In this document: positions 37,201 through 48,592 of the stretch, one piece after another
How positions within the stretch are numbered: position 1 is the stretch's first letter
Layout: the number at the start of each line of letters is the position of its first letter
Origin: Opisthocomus hoazin
Taxonomy: Eukaryota; Chordata; Aves; Opisthocomiformes; Opisthocomidae
Reading direction: 5' to 3'
Length of the DNA stretch: 64,000 nt
Assembly (NCBI RefSeq): GCF_030867145.1
Contig: NC_134428.1
Span: 21,865,537-21,929,536, forward strand
Notes under the pieces: generated by a model
Seen by the model: the letters and a program-made list of their open reading frames with translations, nothing else
The model's database searches: none
Told to the model about the DNA's origin: nothing
Position numbers and translations under genes: made by a program

Positions 37201-37557
37201 AAAGCCAGAATTCACTAACTAGTTTATTCAAGAGCTGAGGGCTATTAAATCCCAGCTCACAGCAGGTTCACATGAGCAGTGGTGATAGTCCTGCTCTAAG
37301 GACTATCTGCAAGTTATACTGATACATCTGCAAGTTAGAAAATGCATTGAAAACAAGGGGTGTCTGAGACGTATGTGGACTGTAGGAGTCCTGTCTGTGT
37401 CATGACTGTCCTTTGACCCAGCTTACATGGCTATTTTGGTTTTTTTCCCCTCCTGCTCAAGATCCCACTGGTTCTGGACTCGAGAAGTTTCCTGCAACCA
37501 AAGAAACCCATCGTCCTGAAGATGGTCCCCAGAGCCCATGCTGATGGGGACAAGTGA
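25141..37557 (+). CDS. Cytochrome P450, subfamily CYP3A (complete, 13 exons, 509 aa)
   Basis: This is a haem-thiolate monooxygenase of the endoplasmic reticulum. It takes electrons from P450 reductase and oxidises steroids and foreign lipophilic compounds, mainly in liver and gut. Exons (25141-25211, 26231-26324, 27458-27510, 28859-28958, 29414-29527, 30131-30219, 30811-30959, 31468-31595, 31933-32017, 32954-33114, 33326-33552, 35105-35267, 37462-37557) join to 1530 nt without a stop. Residues: membrane anchor about 9-27; proline hinge [13 protein letters not shown] 36-48; C-helix W126/R130; I-helix AGYETT 311-316; K-helix ExxR E368/R371; PERF 422-425; haem loop [10 protein letters not shown] with ligand C448. 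Exon sizes equal mammalian CYP3A exons except exon 9, which is 18 nt longer. The ATG has a strong Kozak context (A at -3, G at +4). It is probably the ortholog or co-ortholog of chicken CYP3A37/CYP3A80; the exact number cannot be assigned by eye. Confidence 0.96.
26231..26324 (+). CDS. CYP3A exon 2: proline-rich hinge
   Basis: This 94-nt exon has acceptor TTGGCAG and donor GTGAGT. It encodes [17 protein letters not shown] and [13 protein letters not shown]. The proline hinge is needed for folding in this family. Confidence 0.96.
27458..27510 (+). CDS. CYP3A exon 3
   Basis: This 53-nt exon has acceptor CTTGCAG and donor GTGAGT. It encodes [14 protein letters not shown], the A-helix region and start of beta sheet 1. 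Confidence 0.95.
28859..28958 (+). CDS. CYP3A exon 4
   Basis: This 100-nt exon has acceptor GGCTTAG and donor GTAGGT. It encodes [14 protein letters not shown] and [14 protein letters not shown] (beta 1 and B-helix). Confidence 0.95.
29302..29318 (+). repeat. Run of 17 G in CYP3A intron 4
   Basis: An uninterrupted G homopolymer on the transcribed-sense strand lies 95 nt before exon 5. Confidence 0.9.
29414..29527 (+). CDS. CYP3A exon 5: substrate recognition site 1 and C-helix
   Basis: This 114-nt exon has acceptor GTGCAG and donor GTAAAG. It encodes the B-C loop ([16 protein letters not shown]) and the C-helix WKRIR, whose W126 and R130 contact haem propionates. Confidence 0.96.
30131..30219 (+). 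CDS. CYP3A exon 6
   Basis: This 89-nt exon has acceptor TTTCAG and donor GTAAGT. It encodes [19 protein letters not shown] (D-E helix region). Confidence 0.95.
30811..30959 (+). CDS. CYP3A exon 7
   Basis: This 149-nt exon has acceptor TGCCTAG and donor GTATGA. It encodes [20 protein letters not shown] and the F-helix region, ending in a split valine codon. Confidence 0.96.
31468..31595 (+). CDS. CYP3A exon 8
   Basis: This 128-nt exon has acceptor CTCTTAG and donor GTGAGT. It encodes [14 protein letters not shown] and [11 protein letters not shown] (G and H helices). The F-G region is where CYP3A proteins dip into the membrane. Confidence 0.95.
31933..32017 (+). CDS. CYP3A exon 9 (six codons longer than mammalian exon 9)
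   Basis: This 85-nt exon has acceptor CCCCAG and donor GTAAGT, compared with 67 nt in human CYP3A4. It encodes [12 protein letters not shown], then a serine-rich [15 protein letters not shown] stretch before the I-helix. The reading phase is kept. Confidence 0.93.
32954..33114 (+). CDS. CYP3A exon 10: I-helix with oxygen-activation motif
   Basis: This 161-nt exon has acceptor TTCCAG. The donor GTCAAG lacks the usual purine at +3 but keeps GT. It encodes the I-helix AGYETTSS, with T315 the proton-relay threonine, followed by [16 protein letters not shown]. Confidence 0.96.
33326..33552 (+). CDS. CYP3A exon 11: K-helix ExxR and PERF
   Basis: This 227-nt exon has acceptor CCCCAG and donor GTGAGG. 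It encodes [20 protein letters not shown], carrying E368/R371 of the ExxR pair, and EEFRPER, which completes the PERF motif across the splice. Confidence 0.97.
34621..34830. repeat. Two-copy 105-bp tandem duplication in CYP3A intron 11
   Basis: Copy 1 at 34621-34725 and copy 2 at 34726-34830 are nearly identical. Within the unit one difference is seen (GATGTG versus GACGTG), plus a few at the left edge. High identity suggests a recent, possibly length-variable, event. Confidence 0.93.
35105..35267 (+). CDS. CYP3A exon 12: haem-binding loop
   Basis: This 163-nt exon has acceptor TAATCAG and donor GTGAGG. It encodes [19 protein letters not shown]. Cysteine 448 is the thiolate haem ligand and the P450 signature is intact. 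Confidence 0.98.
35895..36012 (+). repeat. 5S rRNA-like relic (possible 5S-derived SINE) in CYP3A intron 12
   Basis: GAGGCTAAGCAGGATC at 35938-35953 matches the 5S rRNA internal promoter box A region. GTGCTG at 36001 matches the 5S 3' end. The distance between them is 60 nt, against 58 in 5S rRNA. The 5' part is weakly similar (GAA..GCG..CCTCTCC). It is too diverged to be a functional 5S gene. An ancient 5S-headed SINE such as AmnSINE1, or a 5S pseudogene, would fit. Confidence 0.45.
37462..37557 (+). CDS. CYP3A exon 13: C terminus and stop
   Basis: The acceptor GCTCAAG follows a T/C tract. Thirty-one codons and TGA follow. It encodes [20 protein letters not shown] and the variable tail, matching the family's end. 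Confidence 0.94.
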   Translation: MPLVLDSRSFLQPKKPIVLKMVPRAHADGDK

Positions 37558-38600
37558 AGGAAGCAGGAACAGATCAGAGACTCTTGTTCAATGGTGCCTC
37601 CTCTAACTCTGGAGAGGAGACCCAGACTGATGTGTGCGCTGTGGAAACGCCAGTGGTGCAAAGCCCCACTTCACAGCAGGGCGTTAGGGGTTTGGCCCTG
37701 CATAATTACATGAGCATTATCCTAATGAAAACTAGCCCCAGATCCCAGTGTTCCCAATCACAATAGGCATTTTGCAAGACCATTTGCACTCAAGTTATTT
37801 GGGCATTTTTTTCTGTCTCTCTGAAGAGGCTCTTTTCTGAGCAATTTGATTCCAGACACTGTCAGTCTCTTCTGGCAGTGTAATTTAAATCAAGATAGGG
37901 AGAGCAAATTGCACATAGTTAAGTAATGCTGCCATTGCTCCTGTTCCTACTGCCTGCTGGGTGACTCTGTACGTCTTCTGGCTTTGTTCTCCTGGGAATG
38001 CAGAGTTGTCCAGGGCTATTTCCTCAGCTGTGTGCTGTGACCCTGACAAGTGTTAAAGTGGTCACATCCTTGCAGGAATGAACGCCTGCAGCAGATTTTC
38101 TGATGCTGATTTATTTAGATTTCCTTGTAATTTTAGATGGCTTTTGCGTGATTCAGGTTGCGGATGAGTTAACTGGAGGAGCCCAGAGACATGCAGCTAC
38201 CCCTAATGACTGAAGATTTGCGGAGTGGGAGAGAAGTGCCCTGCATGTGTTTCCTGATTGTTTTCTTATTTTACCATGGGCGTGCAGCCATCTCCCCTGG
38301 AAGGGATTGTCAACACAGGCATCATCTATACTGTTGTCATGACACCTTTTAGTCTCTGATTTATATTAGGCCATTGTAAGACCAACTTAACTGAATTAAC
38401 TATGATGCAGGGTGAAGCACTGAGAGCCTTCAGATGTCCCAGAGAACCCTAGTTTGAAAGAAAGGTGTTGTCTTTGGCTATTGAGAGCTGGAAAGTTTTG
38501 CTAGACTTTGTAATTTTTGTAGATTCTGGAAGACCTGTATGCTCACATTTCATATCCTCCAGAAAGGGCTACTGGAGGGCTAACTGCAATAAAAAGCTCA
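37558..38600 (+). other. CYP3A 3'UTR (candidate)
   Basis: No canonical AATAAA occurs until 38588. Nothing else recognisable is present. The UTR may end earlier at a variant signal. Confidence 0.4.
38588..38593 (+). terminator. Candidate CYP3A poly(A) signal AATAAA
   Basis: This is the first canonical hexamer after the CYP3A stop, about 1.03 kb downstream. Its use is inferred. Confidence 0.35.
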
Positions 38601-41600
38601 CTTACCTCTTCTGTAACCAATTGATGCCAGTCTCCGAGACTTTCCTCTATACAGAAGTGAATCCATCTGCAAGTCTCATAAGCCATTAGCCAGACAACCA
38701 TGTGGTCTCATCCCCTCTCCCAGCTGGGCTTCCTCACTTCTTTGGTGGGGTTCTCAAAGCAAGTCCCTCCGCCTCAGAAATCAGTGCCGCAGAGACAGAA
38801 GTCCTCCTCTTTTGCAGTTCATTCTGCCACCGTCACCTTGTAGCACCACAAAGTCCTGAGGGTGCGGCCTTGAAAATCTCAGCCAACGTTTGTGTGAAAG
38901 CAGAGGGATTTGATTCCAGCATCTGCTCCATGCTGCAACCAGCTGACTTCACGCAGGCTTCAAAGTGCTCTCCACACTCTCTCCTAAACACTTCATGCAC
39001 CTGCCTCAGTGTACCCTTCCACGGGAGGATGTCTCCTGCTTCCAAGCTGTCAGATTTCAGCACTGGGTGAAATACTTGCATGTGCATATATATCTAACCC
39101 AGTCACTACCATGTGTAATGCTGCTTGCATTCCTGGAGGATGAAAACTCATTACATCTGGAACGAACCCGAGGCATTACCCCATGTGTATCGTCAGGAGT
39201 AAGAACTGCTGCTGGAAATGTGGAATTTAAGATAGCCCAGTCCAAAATAAATGGCTGAGCAGAGCCATTGATGCCATGAAGTGGTTTCCATTGCAAAATT
39301 GGGCTGAGGAACTTTAGTAACTAGACAGCAGGTTTTTATATTTCTTTTATATTCTTAGATAGATAGATAGATTGTATATATTATTAGATATTCTTTTTAT
39401 ATTTTCTTTCTACATTTTTGAGGAATTGAGTGAAACTCCAAAAGAGACATAATAATCTTTCTGCAGCAGATCAAATTCGCCGGTGAAAGACACCCTTGCC
39501 TGGAAGTATAAGGGGAAAAGTAAGGCTGCTTCTCTAGAGAGTCACCGATGAGCTGGCTGAAAGGGTTAGAAAATTCCCAGCAGCTCAGGCAGTCACAGCT
39601 TCCCTCTCTGCCTTCGTAACCTGCAGCAGTGCAGCTCCCTTCTGCCACCAATGTACAAAAGTGACAATTCATCTTCATTTTCAGCTGTTACTGTCCCCTT
39701 TTTTAAAGCCATGGCACTGTGTTTGACTGTGATGGCACATCTCAGGGGAGAACGACAAAATATAGAAGCAGTCAAAGCCCTGGAAAACAAACAGCCGAGA
39801 ACTGCCTGCACCATCGCAGTGGCGCACAAAAAGGGGCACGGAAAATCCTCAGGTCTCTGCCTTGAGAGGTGACCGAGAAGATGAGGGTGACAAAGTCACA
39901 CGCAGTGTCACAGGTCAGGGATGAATTAATAACCTCGCTAGAGCAAAGGGCATAGCTTGTCCGGTGGCAGCAAGGGAAGGATTTTGCCTCCCTACTCCAT
40001 GCCTGTGTTGGAATGAATGACTCGCATACAAATGTCAACGCTACGGAAAACATCCTTCGGGATAATCTCTCTCACAAAGCTGCTTAACATTTTGGTAATA
40101 TACAGTTCACTTGCAGGTGTCAAAGGATTTCAGCCTCTCTCATCTCTGCTCAAAGGCATCTTCATCAGCTGGCACCCCGCGCCGATGGAGCGGGCGAGCG
40201 GGCTGCTGCGACCAGCAGAGCCAACGTACCCGCGGTGAGACCGACCGGCAAACACCCAGCACAGCTCGATCTCCCGGCACCTGCGCGGGACTCTGGCAAG
40301 GGACAAAATGATGCTGAGCTGTGCCAAATCTCATCTTCACTTCACTGAGTTCGGTCATGCTTAAGAGCAGAAAGTGCACATCTTCGCCCTTTCCTCCTTG
40401 TCTTGGAGGTTTGGAGGGAGGTTTGCTATCAGGTTTTGGCTTTGTGGAGTGACGGCGGGGGACGTTAGAATGGGGAATCACTCAGCCACCGAGTCTTCCA
40501 GCAGGCACAGCACAACATTTCTTGTCTTTATTCCTAACTGAGCAGCTATGTGGGGGTTGTTCTGCGTGAGCCCTTTCTGGCATGATTTCCAGAGGTAATG
40601 AGCATGGACCATGTCCCGGTAGCTAGAAGGAAATAGTGTTCTGCTCTTCAAAAGCTGTGTGCCTCAGTTTACCTGCAAGTAAAATTTTTTTTTAAATTAA
40701 TAACAGCTAGGCAATAGGAGCTTTGGCACGCGTCCGCCTTACGCCATGCTTTGATTCAGATCACAGCCAGGTCACAGAGTGAGCAAACAAATTTCCTTTC
40801 GGATGACACTAAAGCAGAAGCGCTTCAGGAGCTCGTCTAACGTGCTCCAGCTGCTGGCAGCTTGAAGCAAGTCCTCTATTCCCCCTAAAAAACACAGAGG
40901 ATGAATATAGGGCCCTGAGCACCAACTCCTTTGCCCTGCGTATCCCCCTCCTACAGCACAGCAAGGCTTCCTAATGCAAACATAGCTTCAGCTTAGCAAT
41001 AGCTCCTTCTGTAAGGGCAGTCCACCATCAAGTTGCATCGTTTAAATCTGGCCCCGTTCCCTCGTGCTTCAATTATTTAGGCTGGCTTCAAGCAAGAGCA
41101 CCCCCTTGCACTTAGCGTGGTTCTCCCTCGTTGAAGTGGTATCGCTGCCGGGCTGAATGTCCTCGAGTGCTTCGCTGGGTCTCGGGTCTCTCCCCTGGCT
41201 GTGCGAGCTGGTGAGCGGGAGGTCCCTGGGCCAGTCCCGGGTACAGCGGTCATGCCTGCCACAATTTGCAAGACACTTGGAGCTTTCCTGACCCTGACCC
41301 AGGCTTGTGTAGAAGTTGTCTGTATTATTGCCACTGGTGCTGTACTGGACCTGCTGCTGAAGAGAGACAGGCCTCCAGACACTGTTATTGAATGCTCAAT
41401 TCAGTTAAAATCAATGGAATAATCAGCCCACAGGGTCTACCCAAAGGTCAGGAAGCAGTGATTTTTCCCTGCAGCAGCTTTGGTCCTGAGCTCTTGTCTT
41501 AGTGTGAGGATTGCAAGCAAAAGCACTTCAGCAGGTATGTTATAAAAGTGTTATGACTGCTGGTATTAAGCTGACAGGCTAATGTAACAAGTGCATAACA

Positions 41601-42780
41601 AGGTCTCCTAAAATAGAGAGATAAATTCTTGTCAGCGCTCGTTTCTTGGACAACTCAAACACGAGCTGGTGACGGACATGGTGCAGGCTGGGCTGGCATC
41701 CTGCAAGGCAAAATGCAGAAAAGCCTCAAAGAGGAGCCGACCAGCGTGGAGGAGGTAGAGAATGCCAGGAGAAGGGGTGCTGGACCATTGGATGATGGTA
41801 GGTGGGAATGACCCCCACTTTCTCACCCCATTCCATCCCATGGCCCCAGATTTCATCCCCCCCAGCCTCTCCCCACCTGCCTGTCTCTCAGAGACACCTT
41901 GGTAGCTCCTCAGTCCCACACGTGCCAGCAGAAGTCATCAGCAGTGTCGGAGGACACAACGGGAGAACCCGTCTTTACTCAGGCACACGAACACTATCAG
42001 CTGGACACACGACATAGCCTGGGCTGAAATTGCAGAAACACTTTGATCTTTCATTTCCAAGCCCAGCAATTCAATCCCCCACAGAGCTAAGGTAAACGGC
42101 TGCAATGCTGCTTCAGTGAATTTGAGGTTTCAAGTCAAACAGCAGTCATTTAAACCACTCTTTTAAAGTTCATATCATTTGAATGTCATGTGTCAAACTG
42201 ATGCTGCTTCCACTGAAGGCAAATAGATGTTTATTCCCCTCGCAGCTGGCCAGCAGTCTGACATTCATTATTGAAGCCTTGCAGCTGCCAGGGATTGAAG
42301 CTACCTGTAGGAGCACGTCTATCAAAGCCTTCCACCTCTTAGGGGTTATTCCCTGTAATATCAGCTCATACATTTTAGTTCAGGCTCGTTTTATGGCTGC
42401 TGTAGGTCTGCAGCTGGTTTTTTTCCTAAGTCTAGGCAAGGTCAGGCATTGTTTTTTGCCCATTCCCTCCAAAATGATGTTGTTACCTCATTTTTCCTGG
42501 TTTCTCCTGGGTTTGCCTCACAGTGACTGTGCACTGGCCCCTGAGATTGATGATGTGAACGTTCCTCTGCTTGCTCTTCTGTCTGCAGGCAGTGGCCAGC
42601 CCACAGGACCATGGTGCTAGTGACCCAGCCAGGGCATCTCGGTGCAGTTCCTGCCCTCCTTGGGGCCAGCACTGCTAATTCTGTTTCTGGGGAGTGAGTT
42701 CATGCATGAAATATCTGAGGTTTTGTAGCTTTTTGGGCATTACCATGTTCAATTGTCTGCAGAGGAGTTTACAGAAGAAA
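38601..42780. other. Intergenic DNA downstream of CYP3A
   Basis: No exon or second CYP3A copy was seen. It contains a short GATA microsatellite at 39358-39372, CpG-bearing patches at about 40175-40290 and 41140-41240, and a MIR-like core near 40661. Confidence 0.5.
40661..40725 (+). repeat. Possible MIR/Deu-type SINE core fragment
   Basis: TGTGCCTCAGTTTACCTGCAAG followed by TAAAAT and an AT-rich stretch with AATAACA resembles the widespread SINE core (GCCTCAGTTT..CATCTGTAAAATG). It is short and diverged. Confidence 0.3.
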
Positions 42781-42839
42781 AAAAAAAAAAGACAACAGAG
42801 GTGATCAGATTAGTTTGCATTTAGACATTGCCCTGAACC

Positions 42840-42960
42840 TCACAGAGCAATTTACACCTGTACAAGGAGTCTGCAGAGTTATATTGAATCAGACCTGGAG
42901 CATTTTACAGCCACTTTGCACAAGCATAAATGATAACATAAGGTGCAAAGGAAACAGCCA
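42840..42960. repeat. Possible ancient amniote repeat relic
   Basis: TTTACACCTGTACAAGGAGTC, TTTTACAGCCACTTTGCAC and ATAAGGTGCAAAG recall an old reptile/bird interspersed repeat. The recall is from memory and not aligned. Confidence 0.25.
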
Positions 42961-45900
42961 GCCGGACAATTAGAGAGTGTCTTCACACGCCTTATTAATC
43001 CTCATTACAGCCCTCTGTGCTGAGACTCGGCATCTTCCCTTCCCCAACGAGGGCCGGGGAGGCTGTGGAGCCAATTTAGCCGCCTGCCAAACTGGCAGTA
43101 TCTGACGGCTGGTATCAGCGTGTCCTTGGTCCTGGAGAGCTGGATGCTCGTTGCCGGTGTCTGGGATGCACCTTGCTAAATTACAGTGATGGAGATCACA
43201 GCTGCCTCCTGCTCTACCAAGCTTCGGAACAACGTGTGATGTTACGCTCAACTGTACGTATGTCTTTTTGTCAATTTTTTTCTTTTCCATATGCTTACCT
43301 TCAGAGGTATCTCAGGAAGGGGAGGTGAGAGCCCAGTTCCTTGCTTGTGCCGATGCGCCCATGAAGCAGGTCTGGATGCGGCATTGTGAGCCTCAGGACG
43401 CAATGAAGTGGGCGAAAAGAGGATTATTCAGCTGCTCTTGGAGCGAGAGGCTGGAAGCACTGCCTGCACGTGTCTCAGCTGTGCCTGTGCACTCAGGTTA
43501 ACGACCCAATATACAGCTGCCGGCATCGCTCTGTATCTACCGTAACATTTCACGAGTGGTATGATTGTTTGCCGTAGCTCTCACATTTATGTCTGCTACT
43601 GAAACTCCTCAAAAGAGAGCAGCTACCCAGTGTTCCTCAGCACTCCCAGAGCTCTTGCTCGTTTCCCACTCGGAGTCTCCTGCTCAAAAGCTGGTAGTCC
43701 TGAACTTTTCCCACTGAAGATGATGAGAAAGACCTGGTGAATGTTGAGCTACGCAGGCAGGAGACAGTCTGAATAGTTAGACCAGCTGTATGCATTTGGG
43801 AGATTGGCTGTCTAATGTTCTTTCTGAGAATCTTATTAATGTTATCTTATTATTTCATAATAGATATAAGCCATGTGCTAGTGCTGGCAGGCTGTAATTG
43901 GGCCTTGCCAGGGAATTACTCATATTTTTCATTCTTGAAGAAATGAAGAGCGTATTCGGTTATACTAACGACCTCATTTGTGTGGATTCCATTCACTTGA
44001 TATGTCTTGCTCGTGACGTATTGCAGCTAGAGCGATGATTTCTCACTCAAAGTAATCGTTGGGATGTCTCGAAGCAGATGCTCTCCTCTCCAGATGCTGA
44101 GCGGATGCCTCTGCCGTGTTTGCCTCTGCTTTGGCAGCTGCAGCCTTGCCCAAGGTGGTGGGGTTGTTTTGCAGAACAGGTTTTGCTGATGGTGACGCAC
44201 ATCTTTCCCCCTTGGTGTCTTGGGGTGCTGCGGGAGATGTGGAGCTCTTTGAAACGGCAGGGGGAAAATTTGTTATCTGTTGCTGCTTTATAAATCCTTT
44301 CTGCCTATTTAGTAACCCTTGTTTGGGCCTTGGGCCTTTTGGGGTGGCTTTTAAAACACTACAACAGGCAGAGTGTCTACCCAAGTTCTTAGCTGAAGGC
44401 TTTTTTAACTCTCCACAGGGTATAAATGATAGTTTCAGCCATGGAGAACCTTCCTCCCCATACTTGCAATTATTCTCCTTTGTGTGCGTATCAAAGCACA
44501 AGCAACATATCCTCGTCAATAAAAGCCCTTTCTAATTCTTTTTTATCCTCCCCAGGGGAGTCCTTAGAGTCCTGTGGAACCTCAAGCAGCCCTTTAATTC
44601 CTCCTGCTTTGGTCCTCGCCGCTGCTTGGGGCTTGTTGTTGTAGCAGCCGCACCGGCTGTGAAAAACGCTGCTCCTTAATCGAGCAGAGCGGTGGCTGCT
44701 GAATGACACAAAGCATTACCTGCCCACGGGGACCCAGCGCGCTGGCTGTTTCTGCAGCGTTATCAAAAATGTTTCCATGCATTTGTTTGTAAAATGTCTT
44801 TATCCAGCCAGGAGAAATGTCCCTTGAAGTCAACTGATCAAATAAATAAATAACAGTCAAAGACAATACAGTGAAAAAAGTTTCTAGAGGGAAAGAAGTG
44901 ATGGATTGAAAGAGATGTGAGGCTGTCGTGTTGTACAACTCAGCGCACGATGTGACAGGAGAGAGCCTTCACTGCGTTGCTTCCCGGTCTTCCATTTTAA
45001 ATGAAGTCCTAAAAGTGCTGATTTAAAAGGGTTCAAGAAACAAAATAAAGCAGCCTGATGTACACTGTGGACATTTTTTAGATCTCCTGAACTTTTTTCA
45101 TAATGCATCTGCTGGTAGCTGTGTCAAAATCAAGCCCTTCAACCAAGGTGCAGCAGGGATGCTGGAGCTGCCAGAAGTTTTTCAGTGTGTTCATGCACCA
45201 ATCTGAGCAAAGAGAGGAATGAGTTCACTTTTCACGTATAAGAATAGCAAGCAACAGGAATCCTGACCTGGAATTTGTCTTTGCTTTCCAAGAGCATCCC
45301 TGAGCGGTCTGTGGAGACTCAACTAAAATGTTGATTAATACCACTGTTAATGAAAATAAACACGGGCTAAAATTCCAGGCACTGTGATTACTTCTCAAAG
45401 CATCCAGGGATAGCAACAGATGCAATAAAGCAGAAGTCCACTTTGGCTGCCAGGGGATAATGTTTCCTACTTCAGACTCCAGCTCGGCAGGGGAGAACAT
45501 ACCGCCCATAGCAGAGCAGGTCGTGACCTTCAAGCGCTTGTGTGTTTGAAAAGCTATCTCAGAAATGCAGCAGACCTGAATGGGCGGCTTCCCAGCCCCA
45601 GCAAAGGGTCACCTGCTGACCTGCATGGGACCTGGATACTGCTCGGGTGTGTCTTCATCGGCTTTTTCTACCTGTGTATTTATCTCATTGATTTGACCAA
45701 AGGAATTACAGGGTTGAAAGAAAATTAGTAGCTCCGTGCCCAGCCAGCTTCTTGTTTTGATTCATTCCATTCTTGTCACTTTGAGTGAACTAAATAATTA
45801 ATCGTGTTACCAGAAATAATTAGGGCTAATATCACACAGATTACGCTAGCCAGTTTAACAATAATGTTGGTAAGAACATCTAAATAACCTGATATTTATT

Positions 45901-46218
45901 TATAGTCTGGCTTGTTTAGCGATGTACAGGTTTGGGGCTTTCTCTCGCTCCAAATTTGGCCAGCTACATTGATTAAATGAGAACTTTTTATAGCTAGTGT
46001 TCAAATTATCAAATACTTGCCTAAAGCAGTCCCATTGATCAAGTGTATCATTTGTAATACAAATGTTTTTATTAGGAGGCTTTGTTCAAGATAAATGAAG
46101 GATCAAATTAACTGGAGATTGGATTGAGTAGAAAATGCTGCAGCTGGATAATTTCAAGCACTGAGGCTGAACATTTCTTTCATATGATGAGAAGTCATCA
46201 ACTAAGTCTTAATATGAA

Positions 46219-46233
46219 ACACACACACACACA
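46219..46233. repeat. (AC)n microsatellite
   Basis: About seven AC units. Confidence 0.85.
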
Positions 46234-47510
46234 GAGGCATTTCTGTATTGATTCCTCCCACTGCTATGGCACTCTTTATGCAAAACACATTCAGGTTCTG
46301 TAGGATAGGCTACAAACCCATCACCTCACTGCAGCAAAACAGTCGGAGATTTTATTCTGGGCAAAGCTAGGTATGCTATCCAAATACCACCGTGCACCAA
46401 ACCTCTCTTCCTGCTCCCTCATTTTTCATCCATGTTCTGCTGCCTCTGTTACCACCTACTTAAACTCGTTGTGCAGCTCTCTCTTAACCCAAATGCCTCC
46501 TTTGCATCCAGAATGGGGAAATATTTTTCCTCTTTTTAGGAAGCAAAACCACTAGAAGAGACCCAGCATGAATATATTTAACTATTTAACTATTCCAGCA
46601 TTCGTGGTAGCACAGCAGGGTCCAGACATGATTGAGAGTTTATCCATGACCAGCCAGTGGAAAATGACCGTGTGAGTGAAATGCTGTTACTTTATAGACA
46701 TATATATACACACATTTTAATACAGTTCAAATTAGGAAAGCTATTTGGGATTACATTTTTTTGGTTGTCAAGCAGAACTGTAGACATTAAGTAGTTGCTT
46801 TCTGAAATAACTCTCCCTTCTCTACATCCCACTCCCAGAGCAATGTGTAAAGTATTTGCTGATACAAGAATTACAGATGTTTGAGAACCTGCTATAAAAT
46901 GTCCCAAGATTTACATCTCTTTCGTGAGGTTTCTCCATGGGCTGACTTGACAGGGAGAGTTTTAACAGGCGTTCAGGATCCTTTTGAATGTATCTCCAGA
47001 GGCATCTGCAATAATCGGAGGAAATCCCTTGAAGCCCACCAGATAAAACACACAGAGTTAGGAAGGGGGCACGGAGGTCATTTAGTCCCCACGGACGAAC
47101 TATTTTTGGCTGATTCAGGGACACAAAGCCAAGTTTCCAACTTGTGCTGAGCGCTGGCTTCGTAAAGACCTCCAGATGCTTGCAGCCTCATCCCAGCTCC
47201 AGTTTGGTCTGGCTTACAGCATGAAAATTAACATAAACCTCCTGAAACTGCTGAGTTTCTTCTTAATTCGGGGTAGAGAGGGAAGTTCAGCTCTTACACC
47301 TGGATCTAACCACTCCTAATGCTGACCCGATGCCCCACTGATGTGCAAGGCTGGTGCTCCAGCAGTGATATACGCAGCACCGCTTTTAGGGAGAATTATG
47401 CTTTATTCATTATCTCAGTGAAAGAAGTAATGAGCCCAGGTGGAATTACAGGTGGTAGTGAAAAATAGAGACTTGTTTTTCTTCGAGATCATTTGTGGCC
47501 ACTTCAACTC

Positions 47511-47613
47511 TATGTGTATGTATGTATGTATACATATTTATATGTATGCAAGTACCATACATACGTAACATATGTGTATGTGACAGATACACAAAGGATT
47601 ACATATATACGTT
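47511..47613. repeat. (TGTA)/(TACA)n degenerate microsatellite
   Basis: TATGTATG units switch to their complement (CATACATACG) partway. The tract can therefore fold on itself. Confidence 0.85.
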
Positions 47614-48570
47614 TGTCAGGTAACATCTATATTTTGGAGCTGCAGGCTCTGGGTTTTGAGGGCTTGTATTTTGCTTTTATGCTGTGGCCAGTAATAGCTT
47701 ATTGCCCTCATCGTAAGGTTTAAGACCTGTGACCATTACGTTTGCTGAAAGAGGCTTAAACTCGGCTTTGGAAAACTGCAGTACATTGGTGCGAGATGTA
47801 TTTTCTCCAGAAAAGCTACAGCTATTGTAATAAAAACAAGCAAATAATCAAATTTATGAGTTATATTTAAAGAGATGGGGAGTGAGAGCAAATTAACCCC
47901 TTCACGCTGCAGCCAAGGCTGCAGCACAAGGACACGGCTGCCGCCTGCCCGGGGAGGCGAGGGGTGAAAGCAACGGCATATATTGATAGTGGGTGACTTG
48001 GTACGCATCAAGCCATTTAATTTCTGTAGGGCATCCCGTGATTGAAAGCAGCACTAATGCTGATTAATCCCCCTCCCTCTTTTCTGTCTCCGAATTTCTC
48101 GCTGCTCGGTGCTCTTTCTTCCTTTCAGCCGATTTCCGCCGTGTATCTATGTCAAGACACCTCATGATGCAGGCACTGAATACATGTAAAACCTTGCAGA
48201 TTACACCGTTGCCTTTCTTAGCCTGTATCACAGTTTATACCACTGTGTTTATCTTTGCTAATTCTAAACCAATTTATATAGTTCATTTAATTTCTGTTCT
48301 AGTAATTTACCACAAGCAAATCTGGATTTTTCATCAGGCTTTCCTGCTGGTTTTTTTCCAGGTGAGATCTGGCGGCATTACACCCCTGTTCGGTTCCCAG
48401 GGCCGTGCTCAGAGGACCGGATCTGATGGGATATATGCTCTCTCCTGCCTCTTTTCTCAGTCTGATCCCAGGTACAAGGACAGATAAACTCAAAGGCAAG
48501 ATAAGTTCATGCTCCTCATAACTGTCCTCATTTCAGGAGAGCTGATCCAGCTGGATTTCACCAGGCATAC

Positions 48571-48592
48571 TTGGTTTGGTTTGGTTTGGTTT
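48571..48592. repeat. (GGTTT)n short tandem repeat
   Basis: Four consecutive GGTTT units. Confidence 0.85.

Larger units (their letters stand above)
42961..48570. other. AT-rich intergenic region with conserved-element-like stretches
   Basis: No coding exons were recognised. Stretches at 43780-44040, 45730-46150 and 47790-48330 are dense in homeodomain and POU/SOX-like cores (TAATTA, ATTAAT, TTTGCTAAT) and look like enhancers rather than neutral DNA. Microsatellites lie at 46219 and 47511. Confidence 0.4.

Noticed and set aside
40175..40290. GC-rich patch with GCGCCGATGGAGCGGGCGAG as a possible first exon of the next gene
   Set aside because: The open frame ends soon, the surroundings are not CpG-rich and no downstream exon joins it.
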